From Paenirhizobium cremeum (lineage in GTDB: Bacteria > Pseudomonadota > Alphaproteobacteria > Rhizobiales > Rhizobiaceae), in the NCBI RefSeq assembly GCF_022884085.1, contig NZ_JAGGCS010000001.1, forward strand, positions 186,001 through 250,000: DNA of 64,000 nt, read 5' to 3'. The position numbers were made by a program, and so were the translations under genes. Below the pieces are notes generated by a model, which searched no databases, had not been told where the DNA came from, and was given only the letters and a program-made list of their open reading frames with translations. The number at the start of each line of letters is the position of its first letter. Within the stretch, counting starts at the first letter, position 1. Shown piece after piece: positions 55,009 through 61,960 of the stretch.

Positions 55009-55319
55009 TCGACGATCACCTTCACGCTCGGCGCGGTGGCGCCCGCAAGCTTCACCACGATCGTTCCCGTGGTCTGGAAGGTCATCTGCTGCACCGCGTC
55101 GCCATTGTCGTCGAGCGTCGTTGCCGAAAGCTCGGCATCCGCCAGCGGCGTTTCGATGGTCGCCGCGGTCTCGCTGTCCACCTCGTCCGTAAGCGAATGC
55201 ACCGAGAGCGTTCCGCCGCCGAGCGAGCCGGCATATTTCAGGCAGCGATAGCCGCTCTCGGAGCGGCCGGGGATACCTGTGTTCCAGACGCCGTCCGCGG
55301 TGAATTTCCTGATCGCCAT
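55005..55319 (-). CDS. Phage hypothetical protein (104 aa)
   Basis: A short beta-rich protein starting 'MAIRKFTADGVWNTGIPGR'. No known domain. The segment 'TDEVDSETAATIETPLADAE' is acidic. It is sandwiched between the SGNH esterase and the o-spanin gene, with a four-base overlap to the former, so it may be a small structural or tail accessory protein. Function unknown. Confidence 0.6.
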   Translation of the reverse strand: MAIRKFTADGVWNTGIPGRSESGYRCLKYAGSLGGGTLSVHSLTDEVDSETAATIETPLADAELSATTLDDNGDAVQQMTFQTTGTIVVKLAGATAPSVKVIVE

Positions 55320-55320
55320 C

Positions 55321-55539
55321 TCACTGCCCCTTTCTGCAAAGCCGGTCGCTCTCGCACTGGCGGTTATGCGCCACCACCTGGCGCGCGAATGGTTCGTCTT
55401 TCGCCACGATGAAGGCGCGCGTTTCGGCCGATGGCGTCAGGCGCGCATAGCCCGCGCCGTCAGTCGCACCGCCCGTCGCGGAACACGCCGCCAAGCTCGC
55501 GGCAAAGCTCGTCAGCAGGCAGGCGCGAAACGTCTTCAT
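55321..55539 (-). CDS. Rz1-like outer membrane spanin lipoprotein (72 aa)
   Basis: A lipoprotein signal 'FRACLLTSFAASLAACSATG' with lipobox LAAC gives a short acylated periplasmic protein of about 54 residues with two further Cys near the C-terminus. The ATG at 55539 lies inside the upstream membrane protein gene in another frame: the two overlap by 80 bases, the classic Rz/Rz1 arrangement. It would act as outer membrane spanin, fusing membranes in the last lysis step. Confidence 0.75.
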   Translation of the reverse strand: MKTFRACLLTSFAASLAACSATGGATDGAGYARLTPSAETRAFIVAKDEPFARQVVAHNRQCESDRLCRKGQ

Positions 55540-55720
55540 CGATCTTTCCCCTGTCGGTGAGCTGATGGACGAGATCCGCCCGGATCTCGCCTTCCGTAAT
55601 CGCGCGGCCGTCGGAGCGGCCCTTGAGATAGGCACCGCCGATCGAGAGCAGCGCGAGACCCGTCAGCGCCCCCAGCGCCGCAAGCCTCCACTCGGCCGTC
55701 AGCGCCTTAAGCATCGACAT
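55460..55720 (-). CDS. Rz-like inner membrane spanin (86 aa)
   Basis: One membrane helix near the N-terminus (residues 13-31, 'LAALGALTGLALLSIGGAY') followed by a charged periplasmic stretch ending in a Cys pair ('CRELGGVFRDGRC'). This is the i-spanin topology. It overlaps the endolysin stop by 14 bases and its last 80 bases encode the start of the Rz1-like lipoprotein in a second frame. Together they make a typical phage lysis cassette. Confidence 0.75.
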   Translation of the reverse strand: MSMLKALTAEWRLAALGALTGLALLSIGGAYLKGRSDGRAITEGEIRADLVHQLTDRGKIDEDVSRLPADELCRELGGVFRDGRCD

Positions 55721-56597
55721 CCGCCTTGATCGCGCGATAGACTTTGGCGATATCGGCGCGGCGCTTGATCGCGTAGATCGCGAAGCCGACGATCACGACG
55801 ATGATGGCGATCTGTACGCGCCAGTCGATCCCGGGAAAGGCCGCGACCGGCGCGCCGATCGCCGTCAGCAGCCACTGCCAGAAGGTTTTCGATTTCATCA
55901 GCGGCTTGTCCAGCTTCTCCGGATCGACATTGACCGGCGGCGGCTCCGCAGGTTTCGCACCGGCATCCCGATCCGGCTCTACCGCCTGCGGAAACTGCGG
56001 CGCGGGCTCCGGCGCCGACGCCATCCTGAGCACCTGGCGAAGCACGACCTCGACCTTTTCCGGCTTCACCAGCGACTTGTTCACCCCGTCGCCGGCATAG
56101 TAGCTCTGCCCGCGCGTCACCGCCCGATGCGCGCCCTGGCAATCCTCAAGCACAGGAAAGCTCGCCCATTCCTTGGCAAGCCGAAGGCCGAAATCCGTGA
56201 CGCCGATCTGTCCGGAAACGAAGGCCTCGTATCCCCGGCGCAGCAGCAGGTAAAAGCCCAGCCGGTCCTGAAGATCGGCATTGAACCGCATGTCGCCGGT
56301 CAGCGTCGGGATTTCCTTGGCGATGCCGACCAGCGTCGCCCGCATGAACTGGTAGCGACCGGCGGCGGAAGAGGCCGTCCGGTAGCTGGCCTTCCAGTTC
56401 TTCTTCACCCAGGCGAGCGAACTCCAGTTCGCCTGCGCGTCGATCAGCTCGCCGAGCGTCATGAAGGTGATATGCGCGGCAAGATGGATCTGCCGGTCGC
56501 CGAAAATCGTGTCGTAACCGTTCGGCGCTTCGGTATTGCCGATGAAATCGAGCAGGTAACGGGCGGGCGCGGGAACGGTCGTCGGCAGCTTGGCCAT
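55707..56597 (-). CDS. Phage endolysin with C-terminal membrane segments (296 aa)
   Basis: Residues 1-165 resemble the lambda R-type murein transglycosylase: an early Glu (Glu23 in 'NTEAPNGYDTIFG'), 'SAAGRYQFM' and 'LAKEWASFPV'. The C-terminal third has a Pro/Glu linker and two hydrophobic helices ('TFWQWLLTAIGAPVAAF' and 'IAIIVVIVGFAIYAI') and ends with a charged tail. No signal peptide is seen. This suggests an endolysin fused to a holin-like hairpin, with no separate holin recognised. Confidence 0.8.
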   Translation of the reverse strand: MAKLPTTVPAPARYLLDFIGNTEAPNGYDTIFGDRQIHLAAHITFMTLGELIDAQANWSSLAWVKKNWKASYRTASSAAGRYQFMRATLVGIAKEIPTLTGDMRFNADLQDRLGFYLLLRRGYEAFVSGQIGVTDFGLRLAKEWASFPVLEDCQGAHRAVTRGQSYYAGDGVNKSLVKPEKVEVVLRQVLRMASAPEPAPQFPQAVEPDRDAGAKPAEPPPVNVDPEKLDKPLMKSKTFWQWLLTAIGAPVAAFPGIDWRVQIAIIVVIVGFAIYAIKRRADIAKVYRAIKADVDA

Positions 56598-56651
56598 GAA
56601 AAAGCTCCAGTCTCGTGAACCGGAGCCGAGTGTAAGGCCGGGAAACGGGCG

Positions 56652-59195
56652 TCAAATGCGCCGGATCGAGAGATTGGTATAGGCGGCGACCGTGGTGATC
56701 GGCTTGGCCGCCGCGTTCGATTGCGCAACGGCGATCCGGATGCTGTCGCTGGTGCCGCCGATCACCGGCGTCAGCCAGAACACGCCGGAGACGGATTGCG
56801 TCAGCGCGCCGTCCGACTGCCCCATGCCGTCCCGGTTCTTGATGCCCGTACCGGATTTGAGGATCTGCGTCACCATGGCGTCCGACGTCGCAAGCCCGCT
56901 GAGGCGCACCTGCGCGCTGATCTCGTAAAAGCCGGGAAACAGCGGCGTGAACGTATAGGTCGCATTGTCCCACTCTCCGAGCGTGTCGATGCCGGCCGCG
57001 TCGGAAAACTGCACGGTCGTCGAGACGTTGGACGCAGCCGCGTTCTGCGCGCCGGCGAGAGCGGCGCTGACGAAGGTGTCCATATGGCTGCGGAATTCGA
57101 GGCCAGCCCAGCTCTGCGAGCAGTAGCGCTGGGCGGCATCCGCATGCGTACCCGGTCCGAGCACCCGGCCCGTGACCTTGTTCGGCGGATTGGAGCCCAC
57201 ATTGGCGGTGTTGCGCACGATGGTCTTGGCATTGACCGGCGCGTACTCGCCGTCGAGAATGCTGTTGGAATGCGTCGATCCCGTTCCGGACGAGGAGAAC
57301 TGGATCAGCCCGTTGTCCGTATAGGTGGTCGGATCGGCGTTGTAGAGGATGTTGCCGCTGCCGATATTGTTGCGCGTCTCGTAGCCGTCCGGGCTGTCGA
57401 ACACCATCGCCGCCGCGCCGGAATTGTTGACGACATTGTCGTCGATCGTGAGGAACGATGCGCCATAGGTGAACTTCATGCCGAAGATATTGCAGTCGAA
57501 CAGGTGGTTTCCGGCCACCCGTCCGTAGCGCTCGAAAATGTCCATGCCCTCGGCGACATCCTCGATATGGTTGTCGTAGATCTGCAGGCCGGTGTTCTGG
57601 CCCATCTCCGTCATGTTGATCCCGTCCGACTGGTCGCCGTGGCGGGCAAGGCCCGCGCCGGTGAAGTGGACGTTGCGGATGCGGTTGCCATGGATCGATG
57701 GCTTCCAGCCGGGGCCGTGCAGCGCCGCGAAGTCGTTGGTCGTGGCGATTGCCGTGACGTTCGGCGCGCAATCCGCCGCGTCGCCGGCCGATGTCGCCGG
57801 ATAGATGCCGGCTTCGACGAGATCGTAAAACAGGTTTTGGCGGACCCTGGAGCCGTGCGTTCCGCCGAGCAGCACGCAATAGCCCATGCCGAAGGCGGTG
57901 AAGGAGCAGTGCTCGATCGTGAAGTCCTGCGTGTTGCGGGCAAGCACGACGGTCTGCATCAGGCCGGAGGGATTGTTGCCGACGAACCGGATGCCCGAAA
58001 CGCGCGACCGCGCGTTCCGCGCGCCGCCCAGGCTCTGCTCGCCGGTGACGTAGAGCACCACGGCATTGGTGCCGTAGCGCCCCGTCGCATTGAGCGCCCA
58101 CCCGCCGGAACCGGCATTCACCGCCGCGATCCGGGCGTCTCCGGCGATATAGGGGTTGTTGTTGTTGAAATACGCCTTGTCGACGAAGATGGCGGCGGTT
58201 TCGTCGCTCTCCAGCTTCGTGTCGCTCACGGACATGGTGACGGTCGAGCGCGGATAATAGGTCTTGCCCGGCGTCAGCCGCACCGTCCGCCAGCCGTCCA
58301 GCGCCGCCTGCAGCGCGGGCTTGTCGTCGTAGGCCGGAAGGCAGCGCGCGCCGAGCATTTCCGGCGCGACCACGCTTTCCGCCAGTTCGTACCAGACGGT
58401 TCCCCCGAGCAGCAGCGCGATCGAAAACTTGCCGATATGGGCCGGCTCGGCATCGACCTTTTTGTAAAGCGCCCCGCCGCCGTCGCCGGCCGCGTAATAG
58501 CCGGCCAGCCGCAGGAAGGACGGCGCGATCGCCGGACTGTAGGCCTCGGCCGCCGCCTTGCTGGCGAACACCGGCGAAAGCCCCTCGATCACGGCGGCAA
58601 TGCTCGCCGCGGCCTCGGCCGCATCGTCGGCGTCCTCGGCCGCCGCGGCCGCGCTTGCCGCCGCCGCCTCGGCATAGCCTTGTGCGGCGGCGATCTGCGC
58701 GGCATCAGGCCCCTTCACCAGCCGGTCGCCCTGCTTCATCAGCGTGTCGCCGTCCGCGACATTGGCGTCCATCGTCATGCCCGGCTGGCCGAAATCGCTC
58801 TTCCAGCCCCGGTCGACATCGCGGCGCAGCTCCTGCAGCACCGTGCCCTGCTTGGAGAGTTCCTTTTCCAGCGCCGTCGGATTGACCCGCGTGCCGGAAA
58901 TTACCCCGGCGGTGCGCTCATGGGTGCGAAAGGACCCCACCACGAATTGCGTGGTCGCCGGCACGTCATCGGCAAATGCGATGGTGAAGAAGTCGAAGGC
59001 CTCGTCCGCGTCGAGCTTGGCCACGGTCGCGAAGACCTGCGCAAACCCGGCTTCACCCTCCGCGCGCGCCCATACCTCGACATCCTCGACATCCCAGATC
59101 TTGAAATCGTCGAAAGGCCCGTAGGTTTCGGTTCCGTCACCGACAAGGATATCGGTCTGCCGAAGAAAACGTGGAAGCGGATAAGGATTGGTCAT
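56652..59195 (-). CDS. Phage tailspike/tail fibre with beta-helix domain (847 aa)
   Basis: N-terminal about 130 residues look like the virion-binding domain of T7-type tail fibres ('QTDILVGDGTETYGPFDDF'). An Ala-rich coiled coil follows (about residues 165-203). From about residue 290 to 690 repeated Asn/Gly-rich segments such as 'GNRIRNVHFTGAG' and 'GNHLFDCNIFG' indicate a right-handed parallel beta-helix of the pectate-lyase type, as in depolymerase tailspikes. A C-terminal beta-sandwich completes it. It would bind, and perhaps cleave, host surface polysaccharide. Confidence 0.88.
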   Translation of the reverse strand: MTNPYPLPRFLRQTDILVGDGTETYGPFDDFKIWDVEDVEVWARAEGEAGFAQVFATVAKLDADEAFDFFTIAFADDVPATTQFVVGSFRTHERTAGVISGTRVNPTALEKELSKQGTVLQELRRDVDRGWKSDFGQPGMTMDANVADGDTLMKQGDRLVKGPDAAQIAAAQGYAEAAAASAAAAAEDADDAAEAAASIAAVIEGLSPVFASKAAAEAYSPAIAPSFLRLAGYYAAGDGGGALYKKVDAEPAHIGKFSIALLLGGTVWYELAESVVAPEMLGARCLPAYDDKPALQAALDGWRTVRLTPGKTYYPRSTVTMSVSDTKLESDETAAIFVDKAYFNNNNPYIAGDARIAAVNAGSGGWALNATGRYGTNAVVLYVTGEQSLGGARNARSRVSGIRFVGNNPSGLMQTVVLARNTQDFTIEHCSFTAFGMGYCVLLGGTHGSRVRQNLFYDLVEAGIYPATSAGDAADCAPNVTAIATTNDFAALHGPGWKPSIHGNRIRNVHFTGAGLARHGDQSDGINMTEMGQNTGLQIYDNHIEDVAEGMDIFERYGRVAGNHLFDCNIFGMKFTYGASFLTIDDNVVNNSGAAAMVFDSPDGYETRNNIGSGNILYNADPTTYTDNGLIQFSSSGTGSTHSNSILDGEYAPVNAKTIVRNTANVGSNPPNKVTGRVLGPGTHADAAQRYCSQSWAGLEFRSHMDTFVSAALAGAQNAAASNVSTTVQFSDAAGIDTLGEWDNATYTFTPLFPGFYEISAQVRLSGLATSDAMVTQILKSGTGIKNRDGMGQSDGALTQSVSGVFWLTPVIGGTSDSIRIAVAQSNAAAKPITTVAAYTNLSIRRI

Positions 59196-59258
59196 GGCCC
59201 TGCCCCGATTGGATCATCGGGACAAGGCTAAGGTTCACGGGATGGCGTTCAGTGAGCG

Positions 59259-59594
59259 CTACTTGCAGCCCTTGGAGCGCATGGCGTTCTTGATCGCTTC
59301 GACCTTCCCCTTGGAAATGGCAACCTGCCCTTCCTTGTCGCCACCGAACGCGCTCGATGCAGGAACCCCGATCAGGAACACCCCGAACGCATCGCCGGTC
59401 GCGGCGCTGTTCTGCGCCTTGGAAAGCGCCGCCAGTTTCTCCTGTTCGCTGACAAGCTCCCTTGCCAGATCCGGGCAGCTGGACCCGGTATAAGCCGCCA
59501 TCGGCACGTCCGCCGGCACGATGGCATCCGGCCGCTTCGCACACGAAACCGCCAATGCCGTCAGAGCGACGGCACTTAAAATCCTGATACGCAT
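59259..59594 (-). CDS. Phage-encoded lipoprotein (111 aa)
   Basis: A lipoprotein signal 'ILSAVALTALAVSCAKRP' with Cys18 as acylation site, followed by a helical domain with 'CPDLARELVSEQEKLAALSK', a second Cys pair member at the C-terminus ('KGCK'). Similar lipoproteins occur in rhizobial genomes and prophages. It lies upstream of the tailspike gene. A superinfection-blocking surface lipoprotein is possible, but there is no direct evidence. Confidence 0.65.
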   Translation of the reverse strand: MRIRILSAVALTALAVSCAKRPDAIVPADVPMAAYTGSSCPDLARELVSEQEKLAALSKAQNSAATGDAFGVFLIGVPASSAFGGDKEGQVAISKGKVEAIKNAMRSKGCK

Positions 59595-59669
59595 GATGTC
59601 CCCAAAATGATGTTACCCCTTACAGGCGCAACTTATGGGATTAGAGTTGTGGAAGGCAAGGGACTTTAG

Positions 59670-59700
59670 GGAGGTTTGCTCCACGGTGGAGCAAACCTCC
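59670..59700. repeat. Perfect 14-bp inverted repeat
   Basis: GGAGGTTTGCTCCA (59670-59683) and its exact complement (59687-59700) with a 3-base loop, just downstream of the DUF6804-like gene stop. No T run follows on either strand, so it is not a typical terminator. Could be an operator or an RNA-processing hairpin. Confidence 0.75.
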
Positions 59701-59705
59701 TAGCA

Positions 59706-60041
59706 TCAGTCCGGCTTGGCCGGATTTTCTATGGTGCGCGCGACATCGATCAGAAAGCGCCTGTTTGACCGCGAGGCGGCCAAGGCGAAGACGACAGCAC
59801 AGCCGACGTTCAGGACCATCCAGATCTCTCGGGTCAGATGCACCGGCATAACCGGATTGAACAGCACAGCGCAAAGGAACAACGCAATGGAAAGACCCCG
59901 GCTGTCGGACCAGAAATGAATGCCGCAGTAAATACCGGCCGCGAAGACCAGCACGCGAAGCAGCATGTAGTACTCATATGGCCACGGTGCGAGGGCGAGC
60001 AGCAACATCAGGGCAGTGGCTATAGCAGCGATGCGGGTCAT
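59706..60041 (-). CDS. Small membrane protein, DUF6804-like (111 aa)
   Basis: Three to four hydrophobic segments with short connecting loops and the motif 'PWPYEYYMLLRVLVFAAGIYC', typical of DUF6804 membrane proteins. Its start overlaps the stop of the 193-aa gene (ATGA), so both are translated together. Such cassettes between structural genes are often lysogenic conversion genes ('morons'). Function unknown. Confidence 0.65.
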   Translation of the reverse strand: MTRIAAIATALMLLLALAPWPYEYYMLLRVLVFAAGIYCGIHFWSDSRGLSIALFLCAVLFNPVMPVHLTREIWMVLNVGCAVVFALAASRSNRRFLIDVARTIENPAKPD

Positions 60042-60619
60042 GAGCTTACCAAGATGTTGTCTACCTTCAATGAGCCGGGTTTCAGCAGGCTGCCGACGCG
60101 CATCTGCATTTCCATTGCCAGTGTCTTCTGCCCTTCATTTTGAGCCATACGACTGAACTGTTCCCCGCCAAGAAACAGCCATACCAAATCCCACAAAACA
60201 GCTTCGCCACTATCTTCATGCTTGGCTTTGTCGGCGGTTTCTCGCGAATATCTCCAGAAAGCATCCAGAAGATCGTCCGGTATATGGGCAAGCAAGTGAA
60301 AGATCATCGGCAAGGCAAGTACACCTTCATCCCGGAATTGCTTCATTGCGCCTTCACCGAACAGTCCTGAAACGGCTCGGGAGAACTCACGATCATAATC
60401 CAGATGCCATCTATTGTCGTGCGGCTTTATACGGCGTGCGAAAACATCTTTCGCAGCCATGTCGGTTTTAGCAAATGCCTGTCTCCAGTCCCGCTCAAGG
60501 GGCGATCCACCTGCAATTTTCGAGACAATGAGAAAGATGACGGCACCTACGCCAACAAGGGCAAAAAACATCAGAACAATATCAAACACCCTGCCCTCCC
60601 TTGACACGAGACTCATCAT
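60038..60619 (-). CDS. Phage cassette protein with one membrane helix (193 aa)
   Basis: One membrane helix at residues 12-35 ('IVLMFFALVGVGAVIFLIVS'), then a soluble helical domain of about 150 residues with 'FHLLAHIPDDLLDAFWRYSR' and no recognisable enzyme motif. AGG lies about 8 bases upstream of the first ATG. It is coupled to the DUF6804-like gene. The base composition is less GC-rich than its neighbours, which hints at separate acquisition. Function unknown. Confidence 0.65.
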   Translation of the reverse strand: MMSLVSREGRVFDIVLMFFALVGVGAVIFLIVSKIAGGSPLERDWRQAFAKTDMAAKDVFARRIKPHDNRWHLDYDREFSRAVSGLFGEGAMKQFRDEGVLALPMIFHLLAHIPDDLLDAFWRYSRETADKAKHEDSGEAVLWDLVWLFLGGEQFSRMAQNEGQKTLAMEMQMRVGSLLKPGSLKVDNILVSS

Positions 60620-60695
60620 GATTCAACCTAAGCATGCTTCACGAAAAAGGTGGAGTCCCGATTGCAAGCGGGCTAGAAGACATGAGGCGCTCCCG

Positions 60696-60717
60696 ACGCG
60701 CGCAAGCGCGTTTTTTT
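60696..60717 (+). terminator. Rho-independent terminator in the phage cassette
   Basis: A 6-bp GC-rich stem (60696-60701 with 60706-60711) around GCAA, followed by seven T residues on the plus strand. It lies upstream of the rightward 79-aa and BRO genes, so it would stop plus-strand transcription coming from the left. No rightward gene precedes it that I can support. Confidence 0.65.
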
Positions 60718-60791
60718 ATGGTCGGGCGTAATGGGAGAGGCTTGTCCTCTGCCGGTCCTCATGCCGGTCTTGCAAACCCGTTATTGCCCGG

Positions 60792-60812
60792 CCACCAGAT
60801 GCAAGCTGGTGG
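60792..60812 (+). promoter_or_regulatory. Leader hairpin before the 79-aa gene
   Basis: CCACCAG (60792-60798) and CTGGTGG (60806-60812) form a 7-bp stem with a 7-base loop, ending 27 bases before the ATG at 60840. It may affect translation or be a regulator site. Confidence 0.4.
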
Positions 60813-60839
60813 TCAGGTCCAACCCATGAGGAACCGACC

Positions 60840-61079
60840 ATGACCGCATACACAGACCCTCTCTCCAAGCTGGAAGATACCCTCATCGACCTGCGCGCCC
60901 TCGTCACGCTGTCGCTCTTCGCCGTCGAGCATGCCGATGCCGAAACCTTCGCGCAGCAGAAATCCACCTTCTGCACCACCCTTTACCTGATGCAGGAAAA
61001 GCTCGCCGCCTGCGACGCCACCCACCGGGCTTTGTTCCTGGCCGATTGCAACACCTACGACGTCGAAGCCCGGCACTGA
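60840..61079 (+). CDS. Small phage protein of the BRO cassette (79 aa)
   Basis: A helical, cytoplasmic protein ('KLEDTLIDLRALVTLSLFAVE') with three Cys and no known domain. GAGG precedes the ATG at about 7 bases. It ends 11 bases before the BRO-N gene, so the two form a rightward operon within leftward late genes. It may assist the antirepressor, but nothing identifies its function. Confidence 0.65.
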   Translation: MTAYTDPLSKLEDTLIDLRALVTLSLFAVEHADAETFAQQKSTFCTTLYLMQEKLAACDATHRALFLADCNTYDVEARH

Positions 61080-61090
61080 GGAGACCAGCC

Positions 61091-61960
61091 ATGAACGCCA
61101 TTCAGAATTTCGCTTTCGAGGAACATCTGGTCCGCGTTGTCGAGGAAAACGGCGATCCGTGGTTCGTTGCTACAGATGTTGCCAAGGCGCTAAATTTCAG
61201 AGATGCAGCAAACGCCATAAGATCCGTTCCCGATGATGAAAAGGGTACTCGCAAAGTGAGTACCCTTGGCGGGGAACAGAGCTTGCTATGCGTGAGCGAG
61301 CCGGGGCTTTTCCGCCTTATCTTCCGGAGCAACAAGCCGGAAGCCGAACGGTTTCAGCGTTTCGTGTTTCATGAAGTCCTGCCCCAGATCCGCCGCACCG
61401 GCAGATACGATCCCGCCGCCAATCGTCCCGCCCCGCCCGATGCCTTCGAAATCGACGTGCAGCATGCGCCGCTCTCAGCCAAGGTGGAATATCTGCGCAT
61501 GGTGGCGAAGTTTCGCGGCCGCGAAGCCGCCGTCGCCATGATGCCCCATATAGGACTGCCGGATGTCGATCTCGTTCTCGCCGGCGCCCGCATCTCGCCC
61601 GATGGTCGCCAGTGCATCGATCACGCGCTCGCCCACCGCTTCGATCATGGCCAGAGCGTTCGCGAGCTGATCACGCAGGCGCTGGCGCGCGGAACCACCA
61701 TAGACCGCTTCCTGCGCACGGTCGGCATCCGCACCGTGCCGGAGGGCGAACCCGGCATCGCCATCGCCGTCAATCCGCGCGTCGTCGCCGAACTTTTCGC
61801 CGGCACAAGATGGGATAATGGCGGCCATGTCGCATCCCTGCGCGGCCTCGATGGCGTCACCAATTTCGGCAACCCGCAGAAATTCGACGGCATCGCCACC
61901 CGGATGCTCTTCATTCCGTCCCGATGGCTGTCGACAGATCCGGTCCCCGGCGCGGCGTAG
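61091..61960 (+). CDS. BRO-N domain protein, phage antirepressor-like (289 aa)
   Basis: Residues 5-105 form the BRO-N domain: 'FEEHLVRVVEENGDPWFVATDVAKAL' opens it in two runs and 'EPGLFRLIFRSNKPEAERFQ' and 'VFHEVLPQIRRTGRYD' close it, as in Bro/Ant antirepressors that inactivate phage repressors. The C-terminal 180 residues are not recognised. The ATG at 61091 follows GAGGAG. It runs opposite to the surrounding late genes and overlaps the tail of the converging virion gene by 50 bases. Confidence 0.85.
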   Translation: MNAIQNFAFEEHLVRVVEENGDPWFVATDVAKALNFRDAANAIRSVPDDEKGTRKVSTLGGEQSLLCVSEPGLFRLIFRSNKPEAERFQRFVFHEVLPQIRRTGRYDPAANRPAPPDAFEIDVQHAPLSAKVEYLRMVAKFRGREAAVAMMPHIGLPDVDLVLAGARISPDGRQCIDHALAHRFDHGQSVRELITQALARGTTIDRFLRTVGIRTVPEGEPGIAIAVNPRVVAELFAGTRWDNGGHVASLRGLDGVTNFGNPQKFDGIATRMLFIPSRWLSTDPVPGAA

